From Pedococcus badiiscoriae (GTDB lineage: Bacteria > Actinomycetota > Actinomycetes > Actinomycetales > Dermatophilaceae), in NCBI RefSeq assembly GCF_013408925.1, contig NZ_JACCAB010000001.1, positions 496,001-560,000 on the forward strand: a stretch of DNA of 64,000 nt. The letters run 5' to 3'. The position numbers and the translations under genes are program-made. Of the stretch, positions 27,119-36,707 are shown in pieces. Every line of letters starts with the position of its first letter. Position 1 is the first letter of the stretch. Below the pieces are notes generated by a model. It was not told where the DNA came from, ran no database searches, and saw only the letters and a list, made by a program, of their open reading frames with translations.

Positions 27119-27523
27119 TCACCAGTCGTGGCCGGCACCGATGAGGGCGGACTCCATGTGGAACCGCTGTTCGCGGGACAGCCCTCGGATCGCCGTGGGG
27201 ACCGCGATGTCGACCGCCTTGCAGTAGTCCCGCAGGGCGTGGTCGTAGGCCAGGCGCGCGGCCATCAGCCGCTCGGCCTGGCGGGGCTGGTTACCCTCCT
27301 CGACCCGGCGGATGTGGGCGGCGAGGCGGCTGAGCTCGAGGGCCAGCAGGACGGGCGGGATGGGCTCCACCGGGGGACGGCGCGAGTCGCGCCACAGCTG
27401 CGCCCTCGCGACGGTGGGCTCGAGCAGCCGGGGTGGCCGACCCGTGCTGAGCCACCGCACCCCGCTGACGAGGGTGCCCATCACGAAGGCGAGGCCGGCA
27501 ACATTGCCAAGGACGTACGGCAT
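27119..27523 (-). CDS. Hypothetical membrane-anchored protein
   Basis: 134 residues. One N-terminal hydrophobic segment (VLGNVAGLAFVMGTLVSGVRW, residues about 4-24), then a soluble, largely helical region with many Arg and Ala. I do not recognise the family. AGGTGG directly precedes ATG 27523. It is divergent from nucS, 80 bp apart, so both starts share the gap. Confidence 0.6.
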   Translation of the reverse strand: MPYVLGNVAGLAFVMGTLVSGVRWLSTGRPPRLLEPTVARAQLWRDSRRPPVEPIPPVLLALELSRLAAHIRRVEEGNQPRQAERLMAARLAYDHALRDYCKAVDIAVPTAIRGLSREQRFHMESALIGAGHDW

Positions 27524-27589
27524 ACCACCTCATCTCCGTCCTTCGAGTGTGCGCTCCGCACCCCGGCACGCGCAACGGCTCACGGGCCG

Positions 27590-27595
27590 TAGAGT
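27590..27595 (+). promoter_or_regulatory. -10 box, leaderless start of nucS
   Basis: TAGAGT lies 8 nt before GTG 27604. Confidence 0.5.
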
Positions 27596-27603
27596 GACCC
27601 CTC

Positions 27604-28299
27604 GTGCGGCTGGTCATTGCGAAGTGCTCCGTGGACTACGACGGTCGGCTGTCGGCCCACCTGCCTCTGGCGACGAGGCTGCTGCTGGTCAAGGCCGACG
27701 GTTCGGTCCTCGTCCACAGCGACGGCGGCTCCTACAAGCCGCTCAACTGGATGTCCCCGCCCTGCGCGATGGCGGAGGTCGAGCCCGAGGCCCACGAGGC
27801 CGCCGCCGGGGTCACCGCGGTGTGGCAGGTGCAGCACGCCAAGTCCGAGGACCGGCTGCGCGTGCTCATCCACGACGTCCTGCATGACTCCGCGCACGAC
27901 CTCGGGGTCGACCCCGGGCTGATCAAGGACGGCGTCGAGGCCCACCTGCAGAAGCTCCTGGCCGAGCACATCCACACGCTCGGTGATGGCTACAGCCTGG
28001 TGCGCCGTGAGTACATGACCGCCATCGGCCCGGTCGACATCCTGTGCAGGGACGCCGAGGGCGCGTCGGTGGCCGTCGAGATCAAGCGGCGGGGTGACAT
28101 CGACGGGGTCGAGCAGCTGACCCGCTATCTCGAGCTGATGAACCGCGACCCGCACCTGTCCCCGGTGACGGGGGTCTTCGCCGCGCAGGAGATCAAGCCC
28201 CAGGCCCGCACCCTGGCGACCGACCGTGGGATCCGTTGCGTGACGCTCGACTACGACGCCCTCAAAGGCATCGACAACAGCGAGCACCGCTTGTTCTAG
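27604..28299 (+). CDS. nucS: Mismatch-specific endonuclease NucS (EndoMS)
   Basis: 231 residues. Cuts both strands at mismatched DNA and supplies the non-canonical mismatch repair of actinobacteria that lack MutS/MutL. The N-terminal part ([16 protein letters not shown], then KPLNWMSPP) forms the dimerising DNA-binding domain; the C-terminal nuclease has the RecB-like motif GPVDILC then [20 protein letters not shown] (catalytic Asp, Glu, Lys). The C-terminal HRLF tail fits the beta-clamp-binding end of the family. Start is GTG 27604. Confidence 0.96.
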   Translation: MRLVIAKCSVDYDGRLSAHLPLATRLLLVKADGSVLVHSDGGSYKPLNWMSPPCAMAEVEPEAHEAAAGVTAVWQVQHAKSEDRLRVLIHDVLHDSAHDLGVDPGLIKDGVEAHLQKLLAEHIHTLGDGYSLVRREYMTAIGPVDILCRDAEGASVAVEIKRRGDIDGVEQLTRYLELMNRDPHLSPVTGVFAAQEIKPQARTLATDRGIRCVTLDYDALKGIDNSEHRLF

Positions 28300-28318
28300 C
28301 CGGGGCACTGGGGCTAGA
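28295..28318. repeat. Mirror-image stops of convergent nucS and phosphatase genes
   Basis: TCTAGCC (28295-28301) and GGCTAGA (28312-28318) form a 7-bp inverted repeat; each arm holds the TAG stop of one gene. It may serve as a short bidirectional terminator stem. Confidence 0.5.
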
Positions 28319-28937
28319 CGACTGCCCGGTCGCTCGACCCCGGCCAGCTCCGCATGGTGAAGCCGTCCCCGTCCACGGACACCTCCGCCACCGCGCAGTT
28401 GGGCAGGAACCTGCCTGCGGTCGGGTCGTCGCGAACGGTGCCCGTGATGCGGGGCAGCACGAACGACATGACACCGCCGTGCGAGAAGACGAGCACGGTC
28501 TCCCCCCGGAACTGGTCGGCGATCGACAGGAGCGCCTCGCGGTAGCGGGCGATGACCTCCTCCCCCGTCTCTCCCCCGGGAATGAACCGTCCCAGGTCAC
28601 CGTGCATCCAGGCCTTGACCACCGACGCGAGCTCCGGGTCGTCGTGCGGCCGGCCCGCGAGGGCCCCCACCGAGAACTCCTCGAGGCCCGGGACGACCCG
28701 CGTGTCGACGCCGAGCACGCGCGCCGCGACCGCACCCGACTCCACGGCTCGGGCGAGGCTGCTCGTGTGGACGCGGGCGATCCTGCGGGTGGCCAGCGAG
28801 GCCGCCAGCGACTCGGCCTGCGCGATCCCCTTCTCGGACAGCCACCCGCCCTCGTCGGTGAGCACCGACGAGTGGCCGTACTCCGCATCGCCATGGCGCG
28901 CGATGAGCAGGGTCGCGGCGCAGTGCAGGTCGCTCAT
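28314..28937 (-). CDS. Histidine phosphatase family protein
   Basis: 207 residues from ATG 28937. Phosphoglycerate mutase-like fold: LLIARHGDAEYG holds the catalytic RHG, and VLVFSHGGVMSFVLP the second His about 130 residues later; EEFSVGALAGR supplies the acid. Substrate unknown, probably a phosphate ester. TACGCT lies 7 nt upstream; the longer frame to 29015 has no support. Divergent from nagA and convergent with nucS. Confidence 0.85.
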   Translation of the reverse strand: MSDLHCAATLLIARHGDAEYGHSSVLTDEGGWLSEKGIAQAESLAASLATRRIARVHTSSLARAVESGAVAARVLGVDTRVVPGLEEFSVGALAGRPHDDPELASVVKAWMHGDLGRFIPGGETGEEVIARYREALLSIADQFRGETVLVFSHGGVMSFVLPRITGTVRDDPTAGRFLPNCAVAEVSVDGDGFTMRSWPGSSDRAVV

Positions 28938-28944
28938 GCCCTCG

Positions 28945-28950
28945 AGCGTA
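28945..28950 (-). promoter_or_regulatory. -10 box, leaderless start of histidine phosphatase gene
   Basis: TACGCT on the minus strand, 7 nt before ATG 28937. Confidence 0.5.
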
Positions 28951-29031
28951 TGGGGCGTCGAGCCCGGATCCGGGCAGGGACTCGGATCGAGTTGATCGAC
29001 CCGGACCCACGTCACGGTCCATCATCCTCAG

Positions 29032-30234
29032 GTGACCCCCTCGACCCCGAGCACCGCCCGCGTCCTGCTCACCGGAGCCGTGGTCCTGCCGGACCGCGTC
29101 GTCGCCGACGGCGCCGTGGCCGTCACCGGTGACACGATCACGTATGCCGGTGAGCGCAGCTCGCTGCCCCCGGAGTGGCTTGGCGTCCCCCCGCCCGAGG
29201 CTTGGCGTCCCGGGCTGACCCTGCTCCCGGGACTGGTCGACATCCACTGCCACGGCGGCAACGGGGGCGAGTTCGGTCCCGACGTCGAGAGCGGGCGCAG
29301 GGCCGTCGCACACCACCACCGGCACGGGTCGACGACCGTCATCGGGTCCCTCGTCTCCGCTCCCGCGGGCACCCTGCTCGACGGCGCCAGGGCCCTGGGG
29401 CGGCTGGTCCGGACGGGTGAGCTGGCCGGCATACACGTCGAAGGGCCCTTCCTGTCCACGGCCCGGTGCGGTGCCCAGGACCCCGCATCCCTCGTCGACG
29501 CTGACGTGGCCCTCGTCGAGGCGCTCGCTGCGGCCGGTGGCGACGGTGCCCTGGCCCACATGACGTGGGCGCCCGAGCGCACCGGCGGGGGCGCTGTCCC
29601 CGCGGCACTCGCAGCCGTCGGAGCGCTCGGCTCTGTCGGACACACCGACGCCGACTACGCCACGGCGACGCGAGCGCTGGAGTCCGCGGCACGACCCGGT
29701 GTCCGAGGTGGCCTGCCGCTGGTGACCCATCTCTTCAACGGCATGCCGCCGCTCCTGTCGCGGGCACCCGGGCCGGTGGGCGCCTGTCTCGCGGCGGCCG
29801 CACGTGGCGAAGCCGTGGTGGAGCTGATCGGGGACGGAGTGCACCTCGACGCGGGCACGGTGCGGATGGTCTTCGACGCCGTGGGGCCCGGCCACATCGC
29901 CCTGGTCAGCGACGCCACGGCTGCGAGCGGGCTGGCGGAAGGGGCCCACTCGCTCGGCGGTCGCGGCGTCACCGTCCGGGACGGCGCGGCCCGCTTGACC
30001 GGAACCGACACCCTCGCCGGTGGGTTGAGCACCCTGATGGACCAGGTGCGCTGGCTGGTCCACGACCTGCGGATCCCTCTCGCCGACGCCGTGCGGGCGG
30101 GCGCGACGACGCCGACGCGCGCGCTGGCGCTGCCCGATGTGGGTGCGCTGACTGAGGGGTCGCGGGCCGACGTGGTCGCGGTCGACGACGGGCTGACGGT
30201 GCACCGGGTGCTGCGCGGCGGGTCGTGGCTCTGA
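29032..30234 (+). CDS. nagA: N-Acetylglucosamine-6-phosphate deacetylase
   Basis: 400 residues. Removes acetate from GlcNAc-6-phosphate in amino sugar recycling, including peptidoglycan recovery. Amidohydrolase features: DIHCHGGNGGEF (metal/His motif near residue 70), HVEGPFLS, GHTDADYATA, THLFNGMPPL and the catalytic Asp in LVSDATAASG. Start is GTG 29032; CATCAT stands 6 nt upstream as a poor -10. No nagB is in the window. Confidence 0.92.
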   Translation: MTPSTPSTARVLLTGAVVLPDRVVADGAVAVTGDTITYAGERSSLPPEWLGVPPPEAWRPGLTLLPGLVDIHCHGGNGGEFGPDVESGRRAVAHHHRHGSTTVIGSLVSAPAGTLLDGARALGRLVRTGELAGIHVEGPFLSTARCGAQDPASLVDADVALVEALAAAGGDGALAHMTWAPERTGGGAVPAALAAVGALGSVGHTDADYATATRALESAARPGVRGGLPLVTHLFNGMPPLLSRAPGPVGACLAAAARGEAVVELIGDGVHLDAGTVRMVFDAVGPGHIALVSDATAASGLAEGAHSLGGRGVTVRDGAARLTGTDTLAGGLSTLMDQVRWLVHDLRIPLADAVRAGATTPTRALALPDVGALTEGSRADVVAVDDGLTVHRVLRGGSWL

Positions 30235-30246
30235 TCCACGCGTGTC

Positions 30247-30365
30247 GCCGGACGGCTCCGGGCCTTGGCGGGCGCCCATGGCCCTGCCAGACGGCTCTGG
30301 GCCCCCGCCAGACAGCTCTGGGCCCCCGCAGAAAGCTGTGGGCCCCTGCCAGACGGCAGGGGCCC
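30247..30365. repeat. 21-bp tandem repeats in a convergent gap
   Basis: Near-identical units of the form GCCAGACGGCTCTGGGCCCCC occur at 30286-30306 and 30307-30327, with degenerate units at 30328-30347 and 30348-30365 and a diverged one near 30247-30264. They fill the 156-bp gap between nagA and the subtilase gene, which holds no gene. Confidence 0.75.
30340..30365 (-). terminator. Hairpin after the subtilase gene
   Basis: GGGCCCCTGCC (30340-30350) pairs perfectly with GGCAGGGGCCC (30355-30365) across a 4-nt loop, 25 nt past the subtilase stop. A longer pairing, AGCTCTGGGCC (30314-30324) with GGCCCAGAGCT (30361-30371), is an alternative. No U-tract. Confidence 0.6.
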
Positions 30366-30390
30366 AGAGCTCAGTCGTGGTGGGGCCGCG

Positions 30391-33300
30391 TCAGCGGACG
30401 ACCACCGAGACCGTGGCGGACCTCGAGGGGTTGTAGATCCCCGAGCCGTTGTAGGTCGCCGTCAGGTAGTGCCTGCCGCGGGCCAGGACCGGTGCGACGA
30501 GCACCGCCCTGCCCCGGCTCACGGTGACCGTCCCCAGCACCCGGGTGCCGTCCCGGAAGGTGACCGTCCCGGTCGCGGAGGACGGGGTGGGCAAGGACGT
30601 CAGCGTCGGCCGGTAGCCGTAGCGGAAGTCACGGCTGCTCGAGCCGAGCGTCACCTTGCTGACCAGGCCGTTGACCGTGACCTTCACCGCGGCCGACGTG
30701 CTGGCGTTGGTGTTCGCGTCGCCGTTGTAGGTCGCCGTCATGGAGTGCACGCCGCGAGTCTGCCCCGTGGCGGTCCACACCGCCTTGCCACCGCTGACCG
30801 CCACCGTCCGGACGACCTTGCCGCCGTCCTTGAAGGACACCGTGCCGGTCGCCGTCGCCGGCGTGACCGTCGCCGTGAAGACCGGCTTGCCACCGTAGGT
30901 GTACGACGTCGAGCTCGAGGTGAGCTTGGTCGACGACGCGGCCTTGACGGACACGACCTGTGCGCGCGACCCGTCGGTGTTGAGGTGGTGGATGAGGAGC
31001 AGGCCCTGGGGCTTGTCCGAGGCGTACGACGCGTCGTCGCGGCGGACGTCCAGGGTGTCCCCGGGCGTGTCGGGGTTGAGCAACGTGTAGCCGTCGCCGA
31101 AGGCAGCCAGTGCGGGCGAAGCCACGCTGAGCGTCATCGGAGCGGCAGCCGAGCCGATGGAGTCGACCATGCCGGCCTCTGCCGTGCCGGACTCGACCCA
31201 GTACTTGATCTTGGGCGTGGCGCCCGAGATCAGGCCCGCCTCCTTCAGCGCACCCACCGACACCGGCATGGCCATTGAGTCGCTGTTGAAGAGGTTGGTG
31301 TCGAACGAGCCATCGGCCCAGTTGACGGACTCGGGGCCGTAGTTGTCGGACGACTCGAAGATCGAGTGTCCCCTCTTCGCACCGGTACGGAGGTCGACGA
31401 TGTCCACGACGAAGTAGTCGTAGTCGTCTGTGGTGGTCACCCTGGTGTTGTAAGCCACGGCCTCCGGGCCCGGGGTCGCCGGGTTGGTGTCGAGATACAC
31501 GTCGAACTCGGTGTAGGACGCCGGAGTACGCCAAGGGCCATAGCTGCTGATCCCGAAGGAGATCAGCCGGGGATCGTTCGTCGGATCGACCTGCGCCGGG
31601 TCGAACATCGGGTAGTCCGACCCCGTGCCGACGTAACGCAGGTCGGCGGAACGGTCGTCGGGCAGGGCGATGCAGTCGACGACCAGCGTCCGGGAGCAGC
31701 TCGGGATCTTCGGGCTGGTGCCCTGCAGCTGGAACGTCGACACCGTCGACTCGTAGCCAGCCGCGCCGCCCTGCTCCACGCCCTGGCCACCGAGGCCCAG
31801 AGGGCCGGTCTTGACCGGACCCGAACCCGTCACCGTGCTCTGGGCCGCAGCCGCCATGGCCGAGGCCGGGCGGGGAGCGGACCAGACCGGCACGCGAAGT
31901 GCCGAGCCCGGCGTGGTGCCGGCCGGCGTCAGGACCATCCGGCCGCTGGCGTCGGCGCGGTAGCTCCGCTCGAAGCCCAGACCCAACGGGTCGCTGGCGG
32001 TGGTCGGGTCCTTGACCGCCGTCAGCGCCGAACGCGTGATGGTCGCCGTGACCTTGACGTCCACCGAGCCGCCGGCCGGGACGTTGACCTGGCTGGGGCT
32101 GAACGAGTACGTCACCCCCGGGGACGGGTGGGCCGCCTGGTAGCCGATCGTGTAGGACGCGCCTCCGGTGGGGCGCTTGTTGACCACGTGCACGGTCTTG
32201 GACAGCGTCGTGGTCGCCGCCGTGACGGCAACCGGACCGAAGGAGACGCTGACGGCACCGGGGGTGTCCTTCACGTACGCCAGGGTCGTGGTGTCGACGG
32301 CCGCATCGGCCTTGACGCGGCCGGAGCCGACCCGCTCGGGCCCGTAGACGGCGCCCGTGTGGTTGGGGCCGACGTAGACGTCCTGGGTCGCCGTGTTCAT
32401 GATGGCGGCCTTGACCTCCTCGGAGGTCCAGGTCGAGTGGGCGCCACGGACGAGGGCCGCCTCACCGGCCACGTGCGGTGAAGCCATCGACGTGCCGCTC
32501 TCGGCGATGCCCTCGTTGCCCGTGCCGACGGCGACGGAGAACGTGGTCACACCGGGGGCTGCGACGTCCGGCTTGACGTTGCCGGCGATGCCCACGCCCC
32601 GCGAGGAGAAGCCCGCGAGCTGGTCGATCGCGCCCGTGTTGCTGATCGTCACGCTGTTGCGCAGCGCGTTCGTCATCGTGACCTGGACCGGGGTGCCGGC
32701 GTCGAGCTGAGCCTTGATGGCGACCGTGCCCTGGTTGACGACGAGCATCGCGGGGATGATCGCGTCGCCAGTCACGCCGGCGGAGAACGAGTTCACGTCG
32801 CTTCCGAAGATGGCGCCGGCTGCACCCGCGAGCCTGGCGTTCTTGGAACGAGCGACCGAGCCGCAGCGACGACCGGTGCCGTCGAACCAGCGGGTCATGA
32901 CGATCTTGCCCGCGACCTTGGCCGCGTCCGCGACCGAGAACGGCGAGCACCCGTCGGTGTTGTTGGTGGCCGACGCATCGGAGCTCCAGTCACCGAGGGT
33001 GACCACGTCGGTGTTCGTCAGGCCGGGCTGGGTGGCCCAGTCGTAGGCCACCGACTTCAGTGCCCCGAAGACGTTGTCCTGGGTGCCGTCGACGGTGTCG
33101 GCCGGCTCGATGCCAGTGGGGGCGTCGACCTTGAGGCCGTCGACCACCGAGTCGCGGTCGTCGGACGCAGCCACACCGAGCACGCGCGTGGCGTTGCCGG
33201 GCGAGCCACCGACCTCGTAGACGTCGCCGCTGTTGCCGATCGAGGCCACGACGACGGTGCCCAGGGCGGCGAGGTTGTTGGACGCGACCGCGTCCGGGTC

Positions 33301-34425
33301 GTCCGGGGACCCATAGCTGGAGCCCAGCGACATGTTGACCACGTCGAGGCGGTCGGACAGGTCACCGTCACCGTTGGGGTCGGCGGCCCAGTCGAGCGCC
33401 TGACCGACGGCATTGGTGTCACCCTTGCAGCCGAAGACCTTGAGGGCATACAGCGAGGCGCCGGGCGCGACCCCCGGACCGATGGCCATGGTGGCGGGGT
33501 CGATGTCCGTGGCGTAGCCACCGGTGTACGTCGCCCCGGCCTTGGTCACGCCGAAGCCGGCGGCCGTGCCGCTGACGTGGGAGCCGTGGCCCTCGCAGTC
33601 GAGCGGGTTGGCGTCGGGAAGAGGCGTGGCGTGCGCGGGGTCGCTGGGATTGTAGGCGTCGCCCACGAAGTCGTAGCCGCCGACCACCTTGGCGGTGGGC
33701 GTGAAGGTGTTGGAGGCCTTGGCCGTCGCGTATGCCGCGCCCGTGCCGGGGCCGCCGAAGTCGGCGTGGGTGTAGTCGATGCCCGTGTCGATGACGCCGA
33801 TCCGGACGCCCTGGCCGGTCTGGCCGCGACCCTTCCAGACGGCGGGGGCTCCGATGAGCGGGACCGACGACGAGTTGGAGATGGACTTGGGCGTGAGGCG
33901 GTGGACCGCCTTCACGCCGGGCAGGGCCGCGAGCGCCTGGAGCTTGCTCGCATCGGTGCGCACGGCGATTCCCGAGTACAGCGCGTGGGCGCGGTAGAGC
34001 GTCCGTGCCCTGGTGTCGGAGTCAGCGAAACGCGCCTCCACCGACGCCTGGGTGCGCTTGATGGTCGCCGTCTGGGCGCGGCCCGCGAGCTTGGCTGCGG
34101 AGGCGCCACGCGAACGAGCCTGAGCAAAGGCCGTCGAGGCCGGCGCAGGGTCGAGCTCGATCATGACGTCGACGGGGCCCTTGGCGCCCGCGAGCGAGCT
34201 GTCGACCTTCTCGCCGGTGGACCGCCGGGTGCCCAGGAGGAGAGATCCCGCCGTCGTGAGCCCCTTGGTGGCCTTCATCGCGTGGCCCCGGTGCTTGACC
34301 GGGACGGGGTGCGTGCCCGCCGTGGCCGGCGCAGCGCTGAGAGCTGCAGCCGCCACTATCGACAGCGCGCTGACCCCGACTGCGGCCGTGTAGCGGCGGC
34401 GCCGCCCCTGAGATTCCATCGACAC
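30391..34425 (-). CDS. Secreted subtilisin-like serine protease (S8) with Ig-like repeats
   Basis: 1344 residues. A Sec signal peptide (positively charged start, hydrophobic core, cleavage near Ala36) and an inhibitor I9-like propeptide (about 85-180) precede the catalytic domain with Asp213 (VIDTGID), His280 (GHGSHVSG) and Ser646 (GTSMASPHVAG). A PA-type insertion lies between His and Ser. The C-terminus has two Ig-like 3/Big_5 repeats (FTATVTPATATGTVSFKDGG and the parallel TGTVTFRDGT) of about 90 residues each, probably for attachment or spacing. Start GTG 34425 has GGAGGA 6 nt upstream; ATG 34419 is the alternative. Likely an extracellular protease. Confidence 0.92.
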   Translation of the reverse strand: MSMESQGRRRRYTAAVGVSALSIVAAAALSAAPATAGTHPVPVKHRGHAMKATKGLTTAGSLLLGTRRSTGEKVDSSLAGAKGPVDVMIELDPAPASTAFAQARSRGASAAKLAGRAQTATIKRTQASVEARFADSDTRARTLYRAHALYSGIAVRTDASKLQALAALPGVKAVHRLTPKSISNSSSVPLIGAPAVWKGRGQTGQGVRIGVIDTGIDYTHADFGGPGTGAAYATAKASNTFTPTAKVVGGYDFVGDAYNPSDPAHATPLPDANPLDCEGHGSHVSGTAAGFGVTKAGATYTGGYATDIDPATMAIGPGVAPGASLYALKVFGCKGDTNAVGQALDWAADPNGDGDLSDRLDVVNMSLGSSYGSPDDPDAVASNNLAALGTVVVASIGNSGDVYEVGGSPGNATRVLGVAASDDRDSVVDGLKVDAPTGIEPADTVDGTQDNVFGALKSVAYDWATQPGLTNTDVVTLGDWSSDASATNNTDGCSPFSVADAAKVAGKIVMTRWFDGTGRRCGSVARSKNARLAGAAGAIFGSDVNSFSAGVTGDAIIPAMLVVNQGTVAIKAQLDAGTPVQVTMTNALRNSVTISNTGAIDQLAGFSSRGVGIAGNVKPDVAAPGVTTFSVAVGTGNEGIAESGTSMASPHVAGEAALVRGAHSTWTSEEVKAAIMNTATQDVYVGPNHTGAVYGPERVGSGRVKADAAVDTTTLAYVKDTPGAVSVSFGPVAVTAATTTLSKTVHVVNKRPTGGASYTIGYQAAHPSPGVTYSFSPSQVNVPAGGSVDVKVTATITRSALTAVKDPTTASDPLGLGFERSYRADASGRMVLTPAGTTPGSALRVPVWSAPRPASAMAAAAQSTVTGSGPVKTGPLGLGGQGVEQGGAAGYESTVSTFQLQGTSPKIPSCSRTLVVDCIALPDDRSADLRYVGTGSDYPMFDPAQVDPTNDPRLISFGISSYGPWRTPASYTEFDVYLDTNPATPGPEAVAYNTRVTTTDDYDYFVVDIVDLRTGAKRGHSIFESSDNYGPESVNWADGSFDTNLFNSDSMAMPVSVGALKEAGLISGATPKIKYWVESGTAEAGMVDSIGSAAAPMTLSVASPALAAFGDGYTLLNPDTPGDTLDVRRDDASYASDKPQGLLLIHHLNTDGSRAQVVSVKAASSTKLTSSSTSYTYGGKPVFTATVTPATATGTVSFKDGGKVVRTVAVSGGKAVWTATGQTRGVHSMTATYNGDANTNASTSAAVKVTVNGLVSKVTLGSSSRDFRYGYRPTLTSLPTPSSATGTVTFRDGTRVLGTVTVSRGRAVLVAPVLARGRHYLTATYNGSGIYNPSRSATVSVVVR

Positions 34426-34592
34426 GTGGTCTCCTCCGCGCGCGGAACACACCATTCACCCCGGTCCCCCGAGACGGGTGGGAGGACCCACGCCCCCCAC
34501 TGGCTCACCGCGCCGTGCCTGAAATTAGGCCATCGCGCCGCAGACTGGAGCAGAATCGCCGAGACTCGACCAAAGATTTACGTTGCGCGCCC

Positions 34593-36665
34593 TCATCCAC
34601 GTGACGAAGCGGCCGTGGTCTGCAGACCGCGCGCGCTCCGGATGATCTCCACGAACTGCCCCATGATGTCGTTGAGCCCGAAGTCCTTCGGAGTGAAGAC
34701 CGCGGCCACCCCCTGGGCGCGCAACGCCCGGGCGTCGCTGTCCGGGATGATCCCGCCGACGATCACCGGCACCTCACCGGCGCCGGCCGCCCGCAGACCC
34801 GCGAGGATCTCCGGCACCAGCTCCATGTGCGAGCCGGAGAGGATCGAGATGCCGACGAGGTGCACGTCCTCCGCCACGGCGGCCGCCACGATCTGGTCCG
34901 GCGTCAGCCGGATCCCCTGGTAGACGACCTCGAAACCGGCGTCGCGCGCCCGGACGGCGACCTGTTCCGCGCCGTTGCTGTGCCCGTCGAGACCCGGCTT
35001 GGCCACGAGGACCCGCAGCCGCTCCCCCAGCTCGTCACCGGTGCGGCGGACCTCCTCGCGGACCGCCTTCAGCTCGTCGCTGCCACCGCCGGACACCCCG
35101 ACCGAGCCCGACACCCCGGTGGGCGCCCGGAACTCGCCGAACACCTCCCGCAGCGCCTGCGCCCACTCCCCCGTGGTCACCCCCGCCCGGGCGGCCTCGA
35201 GCGAGGCCTCCATGAGGTTGGCACCACTGCGGGCGTCCGCCTCGAGGGCGGTGAGGGCGGCGGCGGCGCGGTCGCGGCTGCGGGGGTCGGCGTCACGTCG
35301 CTCGCGCCACTCCCGGACGGCTGCGGCGGCCTTGGCCTCGACGTCGTGGTCGACCGTCTGGATCGCGGCATCCAGGTCCGCGGTCAGCGGGTTGGGTTCG
35401 GTCGTCTGGAAGCGGTTCACGCCCACGACCACGTCCTCGCCGGCCTCGATCCGCTGACGACGCAGCGAGTGCGACGCCACCAGGGCCGACTTCATGTAGC
35501 CGCTCTCGACCGCCGGGACGGCCCCGCCCATCTCCTGCACCCGGGCGATCTCCGCCTTGGCGCCGGCCACGAGCTCGGCCACCTTGGCCTCCACGACGAC
35601 GGATCCGGTGAAGAGGTCCTCGTACTCGAGCAGGTCGGACTCGAACGCCAGCACCTGCTGCATCCGCAGCGACCACTGCTGGTCCCACGGTCGTGGCAGG
35701 CCCAGCGCCTCGTTCCAGGCGGGAAGCTGCACGGCCCGGGCGCGGGCGTCCTTCGAGAGGGTCACCGCGAGCATCTCCAGCACGATCCGCTGGACGTTGT
35801 TCTCGGGCTGCGCCTCGGTCAGCCCGAGCGAGTTCACCTGGACGCCGTAGCGGAACCGTCGCTGCTTGGCGTCGCTCACGCCATAGCGCTCGGCGGTCAG
35901 CTCGTCCCAGAGCTGGACGAAGGCGCGCATCTTGCACATCTCCTCGACGAACCGCACCCCGGCATTGACGAAGAACGAGATCCGGGCGACGACCTCGCCG
36001 AACCGCTCCGGCGGCACCTGGCCGGAGTCACGGACGGCGTCGAGCACCGCGATGGCCGTGCACAGGGAGTAGGCGATCTCCTGCACCGGGGTCGCCCCGG
36101 CTTCCTGCAGGTGGTAGCTGCAGATGTTGGTGGGGTTCCACTTGGGGATGTCCGAGACCGTGTAGGCCACCATGTCGGTGATCAGCCGCAACGAGGGACC
36201 GGGCGCGAAGACGTAGGTCCCGCGGGACAGGTACTCCTTGATGATGTCGTTCTGCGTGGTGCCGGCCAGTGCCCGGACCGCGGCCTGGGGGTCGGCGCCG
36301 GCCGCCTCCGCCTGCTCCTGCGCCACGACCTGGTACATCGCCAGCAACCACATGGCGGTGGCGTTGATGGTCATCGAGGTGTTCATCTGGTCGAGCGGGA
36401 TCTGGTCGAAGAGCGCCCGCATGTCACCGATGTGCGAGATCGGCACACCCACCTTGCCGACCTCTCCGCGCGCGAGTGGGTGGTCGGGGTCGTAACCGGT
36501 CTGGGTGGGCAGGTCGAAGGCCACCGAGAGGCCCGTCTGGCCCTTGGCGAGGTTGCGGCGGTAGAGCTCGTTGCTGGCGGCGGCACTGGAGTGACCGGCA
36601 TACGTGCGCATCACCCAGGGGCGGTCACGCTCCGGACGGGACGGCTCTGACACATCGGTGACCAT
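34593..36665 (-). CDS. ecm: Ethylmalonyl-CoA mutase (MeaA-type, B12-dependent)
   Basis: 690 residues. Rearranges (2R)-ethylmalonyl-CoA to methylsuccinyl-CoA with adenosylcobalamin. The single-chain layout (mutase barrel residues about 1-530, then B12 domain about 555-680 with the lower-ligand motif GLDGHSNGAEQ) and the N-terminal RTYAGHSSAAASNELYRRNL match the MeaA/Ecm group rather than two-subunit methylmalonyl-CoA mutase. Companion genes ccr, mce and a cobalamin adenosyltransferase are in the window. TAACTT lies 7 nt before ATG 36665. The 167-bp gap to the subtilase start shows nothing notable. Confidence 0.93.
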   Translation of the reverse strand: MVTDVSEPSRPERDRPWVMRTYAGHSSAAASNELYRRNLAKGQTGLSVAFDLPTQTGYDPDHPLARGEVGKVGVPISHIGDMRALFDQIPLDQMNTSMTINATAMWLLAMYQVVAQEQAEAAGADPQAAVRALAGTTQNDIIKEYLSRGTYVFAPGPSLRLITDMVAYTVSDIPKWNPTNICSYHLQEAGATPVQEIAYSLCTAIAVLDAVRDSGQVPPERFGEVVARISFFVNAGVRFVEEMCKMRAFVQLWDELTAERYGVSDAKQRRFRYGVQVNSLGLTEAQPENNVQRIVLEMLAVTLSKDARARAVQLPAWNEALGLPRPWDQQWSLRMQQVLAFESDLLEYEDLFTGSVVVEAKVAELVAGAKAEIARVQEMGGAVPAVESGYMKSALVASHSLRRQRIEAGEDVVVGVNRFQTTEPNPLTADLDAAIQTVDHDVEAKAAAAVREWRERRDADPRSRDRAAAALTALEADARSGANLMEASLEAARAGVTTGEWAQALREVFGEFRAPTGVSGSVGVSGGGSDELKAVREEVRRTGDELGERLRVLVAKPGLDGHSNGAEQVAVRARDAGFEVVYQGIRLTPDQIVAAAVAEDVHLVGISILSGSHMELVPEILAGLRAAGAGEVPVIVGGIIPDSDARALRAQGVAAVFTPKDFGLNDIMGQFVEIIRSARGLQTTAASSRG

Positions 36666-36672
36666 AGGGGCG

Positions 36673-36678
36673 AAGTTA
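36673..36678 (-). promoter_or_regulatory. -10 box, leaderless start of ecm
   Basis: TAACTT on the minus strand, 7 nt before ATG 36665. Confidence 0.5.
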
Positions 36679-36707
36679 CCTGCGGTAGCGCAGGCCGAGG
36701 GAGGCGT

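Noticed and set aside
30247..30365. CRISPR array
   Set aside because: The units are directly adjacent with no spacers, and no cas genes are present.
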